Of a stretch of DNA of 64,000 nucleotides, positions 37,822-47,223 are shown one piece after another (the first letter of the stretch is position 1; each line of letters starts with the position of its first letter). Origin of the DNA: an uncultured Erysipelotrichaceae bacterium (GTDB taxonomy: Bacteria > Bacillota_I > Bacilli_A > RF39 > UBA660); contig CACWUS010000004.1 of the NCBI GenBank assembly GCA_902764145.1, forward strand, positions 1 to 64,000, in the 5' to 3' direction. A program made the translations under genes and the position numbers. Below the pieces are notes generated by a model. The model was given only the letters and a program-made list of their open reading frames with translations, did not search any database and was not told the origin of the DNA.

Positions 37822-37836
37822 TTTCGACTCCTTTTA
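37811..37836 (+). terminator. Intrinsic terminator after the SSB-like gene
   Basis: GAGTCGA (37811-37817) pairs with TCGACTC (37824-37830), followed by CTTTTAAA. The stop codon lies in the loop. Confidence 0.65.
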
Positions 37837-37838
37837 AA

Positions 37839-38198
37839 TTATATCCTAATAGTATTATGATTAAATACTATTTCCACTAAAATACAAGATGCTATATAAA
37901 CAACCAAATAAACAATTACGAAGATAACAAAATTTGATATTAAAAATCCAAGTAAAGTTATAATTGCAGTTATATAGCAATAGCTTATTAAGTATCCAAT
38001 ACTTCCTGATGCAGGATCATCTACACCTCTTTGATATCCACACCCTGTTAATATAAAAGCAAAAATATGAATAATTGTGCCACCTATAATTATATTAAAT
38101 AGATCAGCATAAACTTCATTGCCAATAATGTTTACATATGGATTCGGTAATAGGAATTGTCTAACAAATGCACTTATTAAATGAATAAGTCTATACAT
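37839..38198 (-). CDS. Small membrane protein, partner of the 907-aa protein
   Basis: The 119-aa protein has about three hydrophobic segments and ends in a short polar tail. It has no recognised domain. Its ATG is 2 nt after the stop of the 907-aa gene, so the two are likely one unit. In a defence island a small membrane partner often acts as effector or regulator; that is inference. Confidence 0.55.
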   Translation of the reverse strand: MYRLIHLISAFVRQFLLPNPYVNIIGNEVYADLFNIIIGGTIIHIFAFILTGCGYQRGVDDPASGSIGYLISYCYITAIITLLGFLISNFVIFVIVYLVVYIASCILVEIVFNHNTIRI

Positions 38199-38200
38199 AA

Positions 38201-40924
38201 TTATTCATCATCCTCACATTCAAATTTATTGATTATTGCCTCACTTGATACAATGGTTTCAGTAGAAACAAATAATTTAAATAAACATTTTCCTCTCAAA
38301 TACATATCCTGCATCTTTTCATCGCCAATTTCTTTAATCCAATCTGAACTATTTATAATGTCTTTTCTGACGGAATCATCTTTAGAGCAATCAATAATTT
38401 TATAGTATATATTATTTTTTTTCAAAAGACCTTTTTCATCGATCTTTCTGTAACATATTGAAGGCACGTTATGTTTGTTCATAATGTATATATGTTTTGC
38501 TTTAGGCTCTAATATAACATCAATTTGTTTTCCATTAATTTCTATTTTTCCTTTATTATAATCATATATATTCATTGTTCTTAAATTAAATGGACTTGTT
38601 AATATAATATTATTATCCTCTTCCATATTTTTGATATATTCCTCAAAAGGTGTAGAACAAACCACTGATTTTTCATCAATTTTATCGATATATTCCTTTG
38701 AAATTCCAATATTCATAGAATGCGCATAGCTATCCGCCAACGTTTCGACACCATAAACATCTTCGAAGAATATATCTCTATCAATTACTTGATTAAATCC
38801 TAACATTTTTTTGCTAACTTCTTTGGAATTTATTATTTTTTTATTCTTCTTCAAATAATTATATAAATTACTACCATCAGTAATCTTTTTTATCAAAAGA
38901 TTATAAAATTGTTTAAACTTATCCGGTTGAATGTCATGTTCTCTAATATATTCTTCCTCATCAAGCTTTGACTTTTCTAACAAATTATTAATTTTTTTCA
39001 AAGCAATAGATTCATTATAATTAATTTTCAAGAAAGATTCTATGCTATTATTTTTTTCTTTTTCAGATATGATACTAATTAAACGTTCATAATAATATTT
39101 TTCATTTCTAGATATTAAAGTAGAATGCCTTATATCATCACTTGCAAAATTAATATTAAATAAATATAAGAAAGATTTTAAAACGAAAATATAATCAATA
39201 CATATTCCTGACCATGAGTTTCTATATTTTTTATTTACATATCTAAAATCTAATCTTTCATATACCTCTTCAACATTTGAATAATAATTAAAATATTTTT
39301 TAAAATAGTAAATAGCGTCCTCTACATCATATACATCAACAAAATTATTCTTTATATAGCTAATAATTCTTTTTATTGAAGGTATATCTTCTTCAGTAAA
39401 TTTGCTTTTACTATGTAATATAATTAAAGAGTAAATAAAGCCAAAAGTAAATTGTAATTTAACAATATCATATTCGTTTAATTCTTCTGATGAATCAAAT
39501 CTATAATTAACATGCTCAAAATATACATTTTCGAATATATCGCATATTGCATCAAACTCTTTTAATTCAAGTAAATCAAAAACAATATTTAAAACATTAG
39601 ACATCATTACATCAAAATAGCTTTTGTCATTATTTTTCTTTAAAGAATAATACTCATATCTAAAAGCTTCATTAGTATAACTATAAATAGTATCTCTAAT
39701 ATCATCTGTTTTTGATAGTTGTCTTTTATAACAATAATACATAAAACTTGATAGCATTTTATAATACTCATAATCTTCATTTGCATAAGCTATTGATAGA
39801 AGAACATTCAATATTCTTACCATTTTTTTATTTTGTTCTAAATCTTCACATAGAGGAAGCAATTCTCTAATATACTCGTATGCTAAACATAACACTTTAC
39901 TCATATTTTTTTGGTATAAATAATTATAAAAATCCATTAGCATTGTAAGATCTTTAAAACTATTATTTTTCTTATCGAGAGTAAAAGAATATAAATCATT
40001 CAATATAAGATTTAAATCATTATCTTGAAACGGAATACTATCCTGTAAAATAACCGATTCACGAACATCATTAGCTATACTTAAAAAATCATTTCTTAAA
40101 TATGCAATTGAAACTCCATGATTCAATTTATCCCCAGGATTAACCAATAAGATAACTACAGGATCGTTATCTAATGTTTGCTCTTTTCTTTTCAAAAGAG
40201 ATTCATCAATTTTATCACTTATTGATTGTAAGACGTTAGTACTATAGCATTTAAAAATACCAGACTTTGTTGATTTAATTAAAGTAAAGTTACTTTCTTT
40301 ATAGTCTTCCTTATTTGAAGAAAAATATTTTTCATTTGTGTCCATGAACTTTTTAAATCTATTATTATTCATCTTCTTTGAAGTATTTGAAATATTCTTT
40401 CTATTTATAGAATCGAGACATTTTTTTACATATAGATTATATTCTTTATAATAATAATCACTGTCTGAATTAAGCTTAATTGTCTTTGTGAACAAACGAA
40501 TTGTATTAATAATTGACTTGATTATAAAATAATTAAGAATTATCTCAAATATAAAATATGTAATATTTATTAAAAGATTGTCATCTAAAATATTTTCATC
40601 ATACACTAATATTTGTTTTAAAAAATAAAACATTAGAATAACCAATGAAACGATTGTTGTTTTCTTTATATTTGTGGCATTTAAGATAAACCTCTTTTGA
40701 AATTCAGAAACTTTGTCTGAATCTTTTACCAATTCAACTATGAAAATAACAATAGCAACTAATATACTAAGTACTCCGATATATGCATCAAGTCTTAGTG
40801 AAGTGTCAAGTTTTAAAAAAATATTTTTATTCATGAATAACATAAAACTATAAATGTGTTTAATCGCCAATGGTATTATCCACTCAAAAAAATTTATGAT
40901 TTGATTTAATATATTAATTTTCAT
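38201..40924 (-). CDS. Large membrane protein of the defence island, unknown family
   Basis: The 907-aa protein has about four N-terminal membrane helices (within residues 10-155) and a cytosolic part of some 750 residues, mostly helical with TPR-like or repeat-like spacing in the middle. Near the end a beta-rich segment contains GKIEINGKQIDVILEPKAKH. No ATPase, nuclease or protease motif is visible. It lies directly behind hsdR, but a promoter-like TATAAT and a terminator hairpin stand between them, giving it a separate leader (40941-40999). It is a candidate new defence protein with the 119-aa gene. Confidence 0.6.
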   Translation of the reverse strand: MKINILNQIINFFEWIIPLAIKHIYSFMLFMNKNIFLKLDTSLRLDAYIGVLSILVAIVIFIVELVKDSDKVSEFQKRFILNATNIKKTTIVSLVILMFYFLKQILVYDENILDDNLLINITYFIFEIILNYFIIKSIINTIRLFTKTIKLNSDSDYYYKEYNLYVKKCLDSINRKNISNTSKKMNNNRFKKFMDTNEKYFSSNKEDYKESNFTLIKSTKSGIFKCYSTNVLQSISDKIDESLLKRKEQTLDNDPVVILLVNPGDKLNHGVSIAYLRNDFLSIANDVRESVILQDSIPFQDNDLNLILNDLYSFTLDKKNNSFKDLTMLMDFYNYLYQKNMSKVLCLAYEYIRELLPLCEDLEQNKKMVRILNVLLSIAYANEDYEYYKMLSSFMYYCYKRQLSKTDDIRDTIYSYTNEAFRYEYYSLKKNNDKSYFDVMMSNVLNIVFDLLELKEFDAICDIFENVYFEHVNYRFDSSEELNEYDIVKLQFTFGFIYSLIILHSKSKFTEEDIPSIKRIISYIKNNFVDVYDVEDAIYYFKKYFNYYSNVEEVYERLDFRYVNKKYRNSWSGICIDYIFVLKSFLYLFNINFASDDIRHSTLISRNEKYYYERLISIISEKEKNNSIESFLKINYNESIALKKINNLLEKSKLDEEEYIREHDIQPDKFKQFYNLLIKKITDGSNLYNYLKKNKKIINSKEVSKKMLGFNQVIDRDIFFEDVYGVETLADSYAHSMNIGISKEYIDKIDEKSVVCSTPFEEYIKNMEEDNNIILTSPFNLRTMNIYDYNKGKIEINGKQIDVILEPKAKHIYIMNKHNVPSICYRKIDEKGLLKKNNIYYKIIDCSKDDSVRKDIINSSDWIKEIGDEKMQDMYLRGKCLFKLFVSTETIVSSEAIINKFECEDDE

Positions 40925-40940
40925 TATATTCCTCCCAACT

Positions 40941-41000
40941 AAAAAAGAGCATATTCCATCTTAAAAATGAAACACACTCTATTTTTTATATATATTATAC
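40941..41000 (-). promoter_or_regulatory. Leader element A: -10, terminator hairpin, RBS (copy before the 907-aa gene)
   Basis: On the minus strand TATAAT (40999-40994) is followed 14 nt later by a stem GAGTGTGTT (40979-40971) pairing with AATATGCTC (40955-40947; three G-U), loop TCATTTTTAAGATGG, six T, then AGTTGGGAGG and the start codon. The loop differs at one of 15 positions from the leader at 51296-51367, which has the same order of parts. It may be only the hsdR terminator, but the shared loop suggests a regulatory attenuator. Confidence 0.5.
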
Positions 41001-41007
41001 CACCAAA

Positions 41008-44000
41008 TTAGAATTTGTTGTTAGATATACTGAAGAATTTATCAAAGAATTCTAATAATTTATCTATAACCTTATTTTTCTTTTCTTGTCTATCATTATT
41101 AGGAGTAAACATACTCATTGGTGGAAGTATTGTTGATACTTCTGTACCATTAGTTTCTACTCTTCCCTGTTCAAATGATCTTTGAATAAAGTTATATGTT
41201 TCTTCTTTATTAAGGTTTTCTTCAGCAATTATCTTATCTAGCTCTTCTTTCTTTTTGCTATTCATAAATGATTCAAAATCAGCATATACATTTGAGTCTT
41301 GATCTAATGATTCTATGAATGCCATGATTAAATCTTTCTTATTTCTTAAATCTGGGCTAGCCATAATTGTCTTTTGAATAGTTACAAGAATTTCTTTATC
41401 TTCCATGTTACTGTCATGATACTTTTTAACTAAACCTAAGATGTAATCAATATTAACTTCTATAGATTTAATCAATTCCATTTCGAATACTACATCATCA
41501 GTAACATCAGTTTTTTCTTGCTTAGCTCTATTTCTAAAATCTGTGTAAAGTTCAATATAGACACTTAAATAATCTTGTTTATCTCTTTCATTAATTAATT
41601 CTTGATCCTTAAACTCATCAAATGATGATAATATATTTGTTACTTTTAATATTTCACTATATAACTTAATAAATTCTTTTTGCTCTGTCTCACTTTGCAT
41701 CAACTCCCCTGGTGCAAATTTAGAAGTCAATTTTTCAACTAATGTTTTATATCCCTCAAATGATTTACCATTCTCTTCTTCATATCCATAATAATAATCT
41801 TTATATGGCTTTAATAATACAACACCATGAGCTGTTTCATCACCGAATTTAGCTAATGCTTCATTAAGTCTATTCTCTAAGTTTCTAAATGAAACGATAT
41901 TACCATAAGTTTTAACACTATTTAAGATTCTGTTAGTTCTTGAGAACGCTTGAATTAATCCATGCCATTTTAAGTTCTTATCTACCCATAATGTATTTAA
42001 AGTTTTAGCATCAAATCCTGTTAAGAACATATTAGCAACTATTAGGATATCTATTTCTCTATTCTTCATTCTTAAAGAAACATCTTTATAATAGTTTTGA
42101 AATCTTTCTGATGAAGTATCATAGCTTGTTCCAAACATATTATTATAGTCTTTAATAGCATTTTCTAAGAATGTTCTATCATCTGTGCTTAATGCCTCAG
42201 TTGATTCAGAGTTTTCATCTATAACTCCATCTTCTCCATTTACTCCATATGAGTATATTAATGCGACTTTTAGACTACTATTTTTAAGAGCTAATTCTTT
42301 CTTGAACTCAGCATAGTATTCTTTAGCCATTTTTATGCTTGATACAGCGAATATTGAGTTGAAACCGTTAATACTCTTCTTAGATTTTATTTCTTCAATA
42401 TCACGCCTTTTAGCCACTGCTACGACATTATCTAGAGTTGAATAAACATAGCTCTCTGATGTTTTAGTCTTTGTACTAAAATGTTCTATTATGTAATCAG
42501 TAATCATACTAATTCTGATCTGATTATCAAATAGTTTTTCTTCATCTATGTTATATATTTTTTCATCTTTAACATCATCACGAAGATCTACTCTTCCAAC
42601 ATATTCATATCTAAATGGTAATACATTCTTATCTGCTATAGCATTTACTATTGTATAAGTATGTAATCTTTCTCCAAAGATTTGTTCTGTTGTTTCAGAT
42701 ATACCTTTTATTGTTCTAGCATTTTCTGGGAATATTGGAGTTCCTGTAAATCCGAATAAATAGTATTTATTGAATTTCTTAATAATTGCTTTATGCATAT
42801 CTCCAAATTGAGATCTATGGCATTCATCAAAGATAAATACTACATGCTTATTAAATACATCACTTTGTTCATTCTTTTTGATGAATTGAGAGAGCTTTTG
42901 AATTGTAGTAATTATTATCTTAGCATTAGGATCATTTAATTGTTCTTCTAATACTTTTGTTGATGTATTAGAGTTAGCAGCTCCCTCTTTAAATCTATCG
43001 TATTCTTTCATTGTTTGATAGTCTAAGTCTTTTCTATCAACTACAAATAATACTTTATCTATAAAATCTAATTTACTAGCCAATTGAGAAGTCTTAAATG
43101 AAGTTAATGTTTTACCTGATCCAGTTGTATGCCAAATGTATCCGCCTGACTTTAATGTTCCATAGAACTTGTTATTATATGCAATTGTAATTCTATTTAA
43201 AATCTTTTCAGTTGCTACTATTTGATATGGACGCATTACTAATAAATCTTCTTCACTTGTAAATACACAATACTTAGTTAATACATTTAATAATGTATGT
43301 TTAGTAAAGAATGTTTTAGCAAAATCGATTAGATCTGTAATTCCATTATTCTTTTGATCTGCCCAATATGAAGTAAATTCAAATGAGTTAGATTTCTTTT
43401 TCTTTTGATTGTTAATATGGAACTCTCTTGTAGTATTAGAATAATACTTAGTTAATGTTCCATTTGAAATAACAAATATTTGAACAAAATTATATAATCC
43501 TGATCCCGCCCAGAACGAATCTCTTTGATATCTTTCTATTTGGTTGAAAGCTTCTCTTAAATCAATTCCTCTTTTCTTTAATTCAACGTGAACTAAAGGA
43601 AGACCATTTACTAAGATTGTTACATCATATCTGTTATCAAAATTACCATCATTATTAACATATTGATTTAATACTTGAAGACTATTATTATGAATATTAT
43701 TTTTATCTATTAAATAAATATTTTTCTTTTCTCCTGAATCAAGAGTTATTTCTTGTTTATAATCTTCCTGAATTAATCTTGTTTTTTCAATTATGTAATC
43801 ATTTTTATTAGCAATTACTTTTGTGAAGAATTCATCCCACTCCCCATCAGTAAAATGGTAATTATTAAGTTTTTCTAATTGTCTTCTTAAGTTAAGAATC
43901 AATTCATCTTCAGAGTTAATGTTTAATCTTTCATAACCCTGTTCAACTAAAGTTTTGATTAATTCTTTTTCAAGAGCATCTTCACTTTGAAAAGATGTTG

Positions 44001-44082
44001 CTACTCTATTTAAACCTGTATATTCAGCTAATACAGTAGAGTTATCGTTTTCACTTATTAAACCTATACTACTCACTAACAC
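41008..44082 (-). CDS. hsdR: Type I restriction enzyme, R subunit
   Basis: The 1024-aa motor and nuclease subunit has an N-terminal PD-(D/E)xK nuclease (Asp153 in RYDVTI, Glu167 and Lys169 in HVELKKR), a superfamily 2 translocase with Walker A TTGSGKT (319-325), DECH (419-422), GFTGTP, and a helical C-terminus. It cleaves unmodified DNA after translocation. Length is normal. The GTG start at 44082 overlaps hsdS by 14 nt with GAGGAG upstream; GTG 44076 is an alternative. Order M-S-R on the minus strand forms one operon. Confidence 0.95.
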   Translation of the reverse strand: MLVSSIGLISENDNSTVLAEYTGLNRVATSFQSEDALEKELIKTLVEQGYERLNINSEDELILNLRRQLEKLNNYHFTDGEWDEFFTKVIANKNDYIIEKTRLIQEDYKQEITLDSGEKKNIYLIDKNNIHNNSLQVLNQYVNNDGNFDNRYDVTILVNGLPLVHVELKKRGIDLREAFNQIERYQRDSFWAGSGLYNFVQIFVISNGTLTKYYSNTTREFHINNQKKKKSNSFEFTSYWADQKNNGITDLIDFAKTFFTKHTLLNVLTKYCVFTSEEDLLVMRPYQIVATEKILNRITIAYNNKFYGTLKSGGYIWHTTGSGKTLTSFKTSQLASKLDFIDKVLFVVDRKDLDYQTMKEYDRFKEGAANSNTSTKVLEEQLNDPNAKIIITTIQKLSQFIKKNEQSDVFNKHVVFIFDECHRSQFGDMHKAIIKKFNKYYLFGFTGTPIFPENARTIKGISETTEQIFGERLHTYTIVNAIADKNVLPFRYEYVGRVDLRDDVKDEKIYNIDEEKLFDNQIRISMITDYIIEHFSTKTKTSESYVYSTLDNVVAVAKRRDIEEIKSKKSINGFNSIFAVSSIKMAKEYYAEFKKELALKNSSLKVALIYSYGVNGEDGVIDENSESTEALSTDDRTFLENAIKDYNNMFGTSYDTSSERFQNYYKDVSLRMKNREIDILIVANMFLTGFDAKTLNTLWVDKNLKWHGLIQAFSRTNRILNSVKTYGNIVSFRNLENRLNEALAKFGDETAHGVVLLKPYKDYYYGYEEENGKSFEGYKTLVEKLTSKFAPGELMQSETEQKEFIKLYSEILKVTNILSSFDEFKDQELINERDKQDYLSVYIELYTDFRNRAKQEKTDVTDDVVFEMELIKSIEVNIDYILGLVKKYHDSNMEDKEILVTIQKTIMASPDLRNKKDLIMAFIESLDQDSNVYADFESFMNSKKKEELDKIIAEENLNKEETYNFIQRSFEQGRVETNGTEVSTILPPMSMFTPNNDRQEKKNKVIDKLLEFFDKFFSISNNKF

Positions 44083-45319
44083 TCAACTCCTCAAAACTTA
44101 ATAATTTATTTCTATAATATTCATATTGTTTTCTTCTTAATTCAATTTCTGCAGGAAGACCTACTGTTATATCATTTGCCAATTCTTCAAACTTATCTAA
44201 TATTTTAACAATTCTGTTTTGTTCTTCTTTTGGCGGTAAGACAACTTGTATTGAACTTGCCATTTTAAAATTAATTGCAGGCATTGTTGAACCACCACCA
44301 GTATTATTTAATGATTTATAAATCTTATCTTGCGATAGATAGTGCCATAAATACTTAATGTCAATTTCATTAGTTGTTAAATTTATTTTGAACATATTAT
44401 TTGCAATTGCTCCATATTTGTTAATAAACACTTTGCCAGCAGCACTAGCACCATATCTAATCATTACCATTTCTTCATTTTCTTTTTTTATATATTTTTT
44501 GTCTGGCTTAATGATGTATCTAGGTGGCTCATCATCTTTTACAAAATCAACAATTCTTAAAAATGGGACCATTCCATCATCACAATAATCTTTTTGATCT
44601 TTTGGATCTACTTGTATACCCTGAGAAAATGTCGCATAATCTCCCAATGAAACAACAGAATATTTTCCATTATTTAAAAGTTTTTCACGCCAAAACTCAT
44701 ATTGACTCTTTCTCGCTTCTAGCTCCGCTTCTAGCTCCGCTTCTAGCTCCGCTTCTAGCTCGCCAAATTTATCAAAAATTATTGCTATTTCTTCTTGTAT
44801 TTCTAACGGAGGACAAGGAATCTTAATTTTTAGAAATTTTTCTTTTGATAAATTATATCTTGTGACACCAAATGAGCATGTTATTATTTTATTTCTAAAA
44901 TTTTTATCTCTAAATAAATGTTTTAGAAAATCTGGATTATATTTATCATAGAATACGTCATTTAACCTAAATCCAAAACAAAAGCTATTTAAATATATTT
45001 TTTCATTTGGTTCTTTAGTAACAACTGATACCATTCCACTATCCTCTAAATTTTCGGATGATCCAGCTACCAAGATATCTTTATATTTGATTTCATTTTG
45101 CTTTTCATTTTCCTTTACTTGAACATAATCTTCGACGTTTAGATTTGTTGATGGATTATTATAAATGTTAGTATATGTTATGTATTTGCAATTTCCATTT
45201 TCAAAATCCTTTTTTGACTTACCTGATAATCCGTTAAATTGATTACCAATTTCAGATAGTTTATAATATCTAACCCCATTAGGACATAGTTCTTTTATCA
45301 AATTATTTATTTTACTCAT
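44069..45319 (-). CDS. hsdS: Type I restriction enzyme, specificity subunit with ELEA repeats
   Basis: The 416-aa protein has two target-recognition domains (about residues 10-165 and 210-370), each followed by a conserved helix (PLEIQEEIAIIFDKFGELEA and PKEEQNRIVKILDKFEELAN). Between the halves are four ELEA units (187-202) encoded by 12-bp tandem repeats. In EcoR124-type HsdS the number of TAEL repeats sets the spacing between the two half-sites, so the same is likely here. ATG 45319 follows GAGG; it overlaps hsdM by 8 nt. Confidence 0.95.
   Translation of the reverse strand: MSKINNLIKELCPNGVRYYKLSEIGNQFNGLSGKSKKDFENGNCKYITYTNIYNNPSTNLNVEDYVQVKENEKQNEIKYKDILVAGSSENLEDSGMVSVVTKEPNEKIYLNSFCFGFRLNDVFYDKYNPDFLKHLFRDKNFRNKIITCSFGVTRYNLSKEKFLKIKIPCPPLEIQEEIAIIFDKFGELEAELEAELEAELEARKSQYEFWREKLLNNGKYSVVSLGDYATFSQGIQVDPKDQKDYCDDGMVPFLRIVDFVKDDEPPRYIIKPDKKYIKKENEEMVMIRYGASAAGKVFINKYGAIANNMFKINLTTNEIDIKYLWHYLSQDKIYKSLNNTGGGSTMPAINFKMASSIQVVLPPKEEQNRIVKILDKFEELANDITVGLPAEIELRRKQYEYYRNKLLSFEELSVSE
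44714..44761 (-). repeat. Four perfect 12-bp repeats in hsdS
   Basis: CGCTTCTAGCTC occurs four times without a break on the plus strand and encodes ELEA on the minus strand. The unit is GC-richer than the surroundings. In-frame slippage would add or remove four residues in the helix between the recognition domains. Confidence 0.95.
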
Positions 45320-46877
45320 GATAATCAACCTCAAGTTCTTTGATTATCTCTTCAAGCTCTTTTCTAATTTGTTGTTGTCTTGGTACAACTTCAGAAAGCA
45401 TTTTGTTTACTTCTGCTATATCAATCTTGTTATCTTCAGTATTTGTTTTTAAATATGAATTAACTGATATATTATAATCATTTTCTTTAACCTCATCATA
45501 TGTAGCTAAATATGATCTGTTTTCTATAGACTTTCTATCTTTCAAGAAATCTACTATGTTGTTAATGTTTCTATCTGATAATTTATTTTTATTTGTGTTT
45601 CTTGTAAATTCTTCAGATGCATCTACAAATAAAATATTATTGTCAGCCTTGTTTTTCTTAAGCACTAATATACATGTAGCTATTGATGTTCCAAAGAATA
45701 AATCTGGTGGTAATTGGATAACTGTATCTACAAAGTTATTATCAATCATATATTGTCTGATTTTTTGTTCTGCTCCACCTCTATAAAGAACACCTGGGAA
45801 CTCGACTATAGCTGCAGTACCTTTAGGAGATAACCATGATAACATGTGCATAGTAAATGCTAAATCGGCTTTTGATTCAGGTGCTAATATTCCTGCTGGA
45901 GCAAATCTTTCATCATTTATTAATATTGGATTAGATTTACCTGCCCATTTGATTGAATATGGAGGATTAGAAACTATTGCATCAAATGGTTCATCATTCC
46001 AATGAGCTGGATGAATTAATGTATCTCCTCTTTCGATACTAAAATTATTGTAATTAATGTTATGTAAGAACATATTAATTCTAGCTAAGTTGTAAGTTGT
46101 AAGATTTATTTCTTGACCAAAAAATCCCTCTCTTACATTTTCTTTTCCAAGTATCTTAGCAAATTTTAAAAGTAATCCACCTGATCCACATGCTGGATCG
46201 TATACTTTATTAACAGAGGTTTTATCCATAATAACTATTCTTGCAAGTAATTCTCCAACTTCTTGAGGAGTAAAGAATTCTCCTCCCGATTTACCTGCAG
46301 ATGAAGCATACATTGTCATCAAGAACTCATATGCATCTCCGAATAAATCTATGTTGTTATCTTCATAATCTCCAAAGTTTAAATCCCCAATTGCATTTAA
46401 TAATTTAACAAGTTTTTCATTTCTTTCATCAACTGTATTACCTAATTTATTATCAATAGTAAAATCATCAAATAATCCTTTAACATCGTCTTCTGATGCA
46501 GATCCTCTTGCTGATGATTCTATATTATTAAATACATTTGAAATAACAACATTAAGATTTTCATTCTTATCTGCACCTTTTCTTATGTTGCAAAACAATT
46601 CACTTGGAAGAATAAAGAATCCTTTTTCATCAAGTATTTGTGATTTTCCAAGTAATGCTTCTTCATCAGAAATATTTCGATATTGAAAATCTGTAATACC
46701 TGCTTTTCTTTGATTCTCATTAACATAGTTTTCAATATTCTCTGATATAAATCTATAAAATAACAATCCTAAAACGTATTGTTTAAAATCCCATCCATCT
46801 ACAGAACCTCTTAACTCATTTGCTATTTTCCAAATCGTTTTATGAAGTTCTTCTCTTTCTTTATCTCTATTATTCAT
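45312..46877 (-). CDS. hsdM: Type I restriction enzyme, M subunit
   Basis: The 521-aa N6-adenine methyltransferase shows the SAM motif DPACGSGG (227-234) and the catalytic NPPY (304-307), preceded by the helical HsdM N-terminal domain. It modifies the sequence chosen by HsdS and is needed for restriction too. It is the first gene of the operon, with AGGAGG at good spacing and an extended -10 at 46913-46908. Confidence 0.95.
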   Translation of the reverse strand: MNNRDKEREELHKTIWKIANELRGSVDGWDFKQYVLGLLFYRFISENIENYVNENQRKAGITDFQYRNISDEEALLGKSQILDEKGFFILPSELFCNIRKGADKNENLNVVISNVFNNIESSARGSASEDDVKGLFDDFTIDNKLGNTVDERNEKLVKLLNAIGDLNFGDYEDNNIDLFGDAYEFLMTMYASSAGKSGGEFFTPQEVGELLARIVIMDKTSVNKVYDPACGSGGLLLKFAKILGKENVREGFFGQEINLTTYNLARINMFLHNINYNNFSIERGDTLIHPAHWNDEPFDAIVSNPPYSIKWAGKSNPILINDERFAPAGILAPESKADLAFTMHMLSWLSPKGTAAIVEFPGVLYRGGAEQKIRQYMIDNNFVDTVIQLPPDLFFGTSIATCILVLKKNKADNNILFVDASEEFTRNTNKNKLSDRNINNIVDFLKDRKSIENRSYLATYDEVKENDYNISVNSYLKTNTEDNKIDIAEVNKMLSEVVPRQQQIRKELEEIIKELEVDYHE

Positions 46878-46907
46878 TTTTACCTCCTAATAACCCTACC
46901 ACTTAAA

Positions 46908-46916
46908 ATTATATCA
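46908..46916 (-). promoter_or_regulatory. Extended -10 promoter of the hsd operon
   Basis: TGATATAAT on the minus strand, 31 nt before the hsdM start; the -35 region is weak. The ribosome site AGGAGGTAAAAATG is identical to that of the PrrC/RloC-like gene at 51281. Confidence 0.5.
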
Positions 46917-46952
46917 TAATTTTTTTATTTTAGTATTTTATATCCTAATTAA

Positions 46953-46987
46953 TAAAAAAAGAATATTAGTAAAAAACTAATATTCTT
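46953..46987 (-). terminator. Intrinsic terminator upstream of the hsd operon
   Basis: AAGAATATTAG (46959-46969) pairs with CTAATATTCTT (46977-46987), followed by T on the minus strand. It overlaps the stop of the DUF2075 remnant. Confidence 0.8.
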
Positions 46988-47183
46988 AATTTAAAACCAT
47001 ATTAGGTATTTTATTATCATCCAAAACACCTCTCATATATTGCATAGAATTCTTTCATGAATTTAATTGAGATTCAGTTGTTCTACCAAAAAACTTTCTA
47101 TATCTTTCATATATTTTATTAACAATCATATTTAAATTAACATCATTAATAAATTCTGATTTAATTCCTTCATATACTAACAT
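46986..47183 (-). pseudogene. DUF2075-like remnant with an in-frame UGA
   Basis: A minus-strand frame MLVYEGIKSEFINDV...GRTTESQLNS, TGA (47057-47055), KNSMQYMRGVLDDNKIPNMVLN, TAA matches the N-terminus of DUF2075-type ATPases (…RSWENSMQYMYKVL as I recall it). The UGA stands where the family has Trp. The full protein would be several hundred residues; here it stops after 65 codons next to a terminator. It is a truncated relic with AGGTGA still in front. Confidence 0.65.
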
Positions 47184-47223
47184 ACTTCATTCACCTATAT
47201 ACTGATTGTAACATAAAATAAAA

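Noticed and set aside
37564-47057. UGA=Trp genetic code for the whole genome
   Set aside because: Trp is TGG in all intact genes checked, and several genes end in TGA with ribosome sites overlapping, including the transporter that would otherwise fuse to ung.
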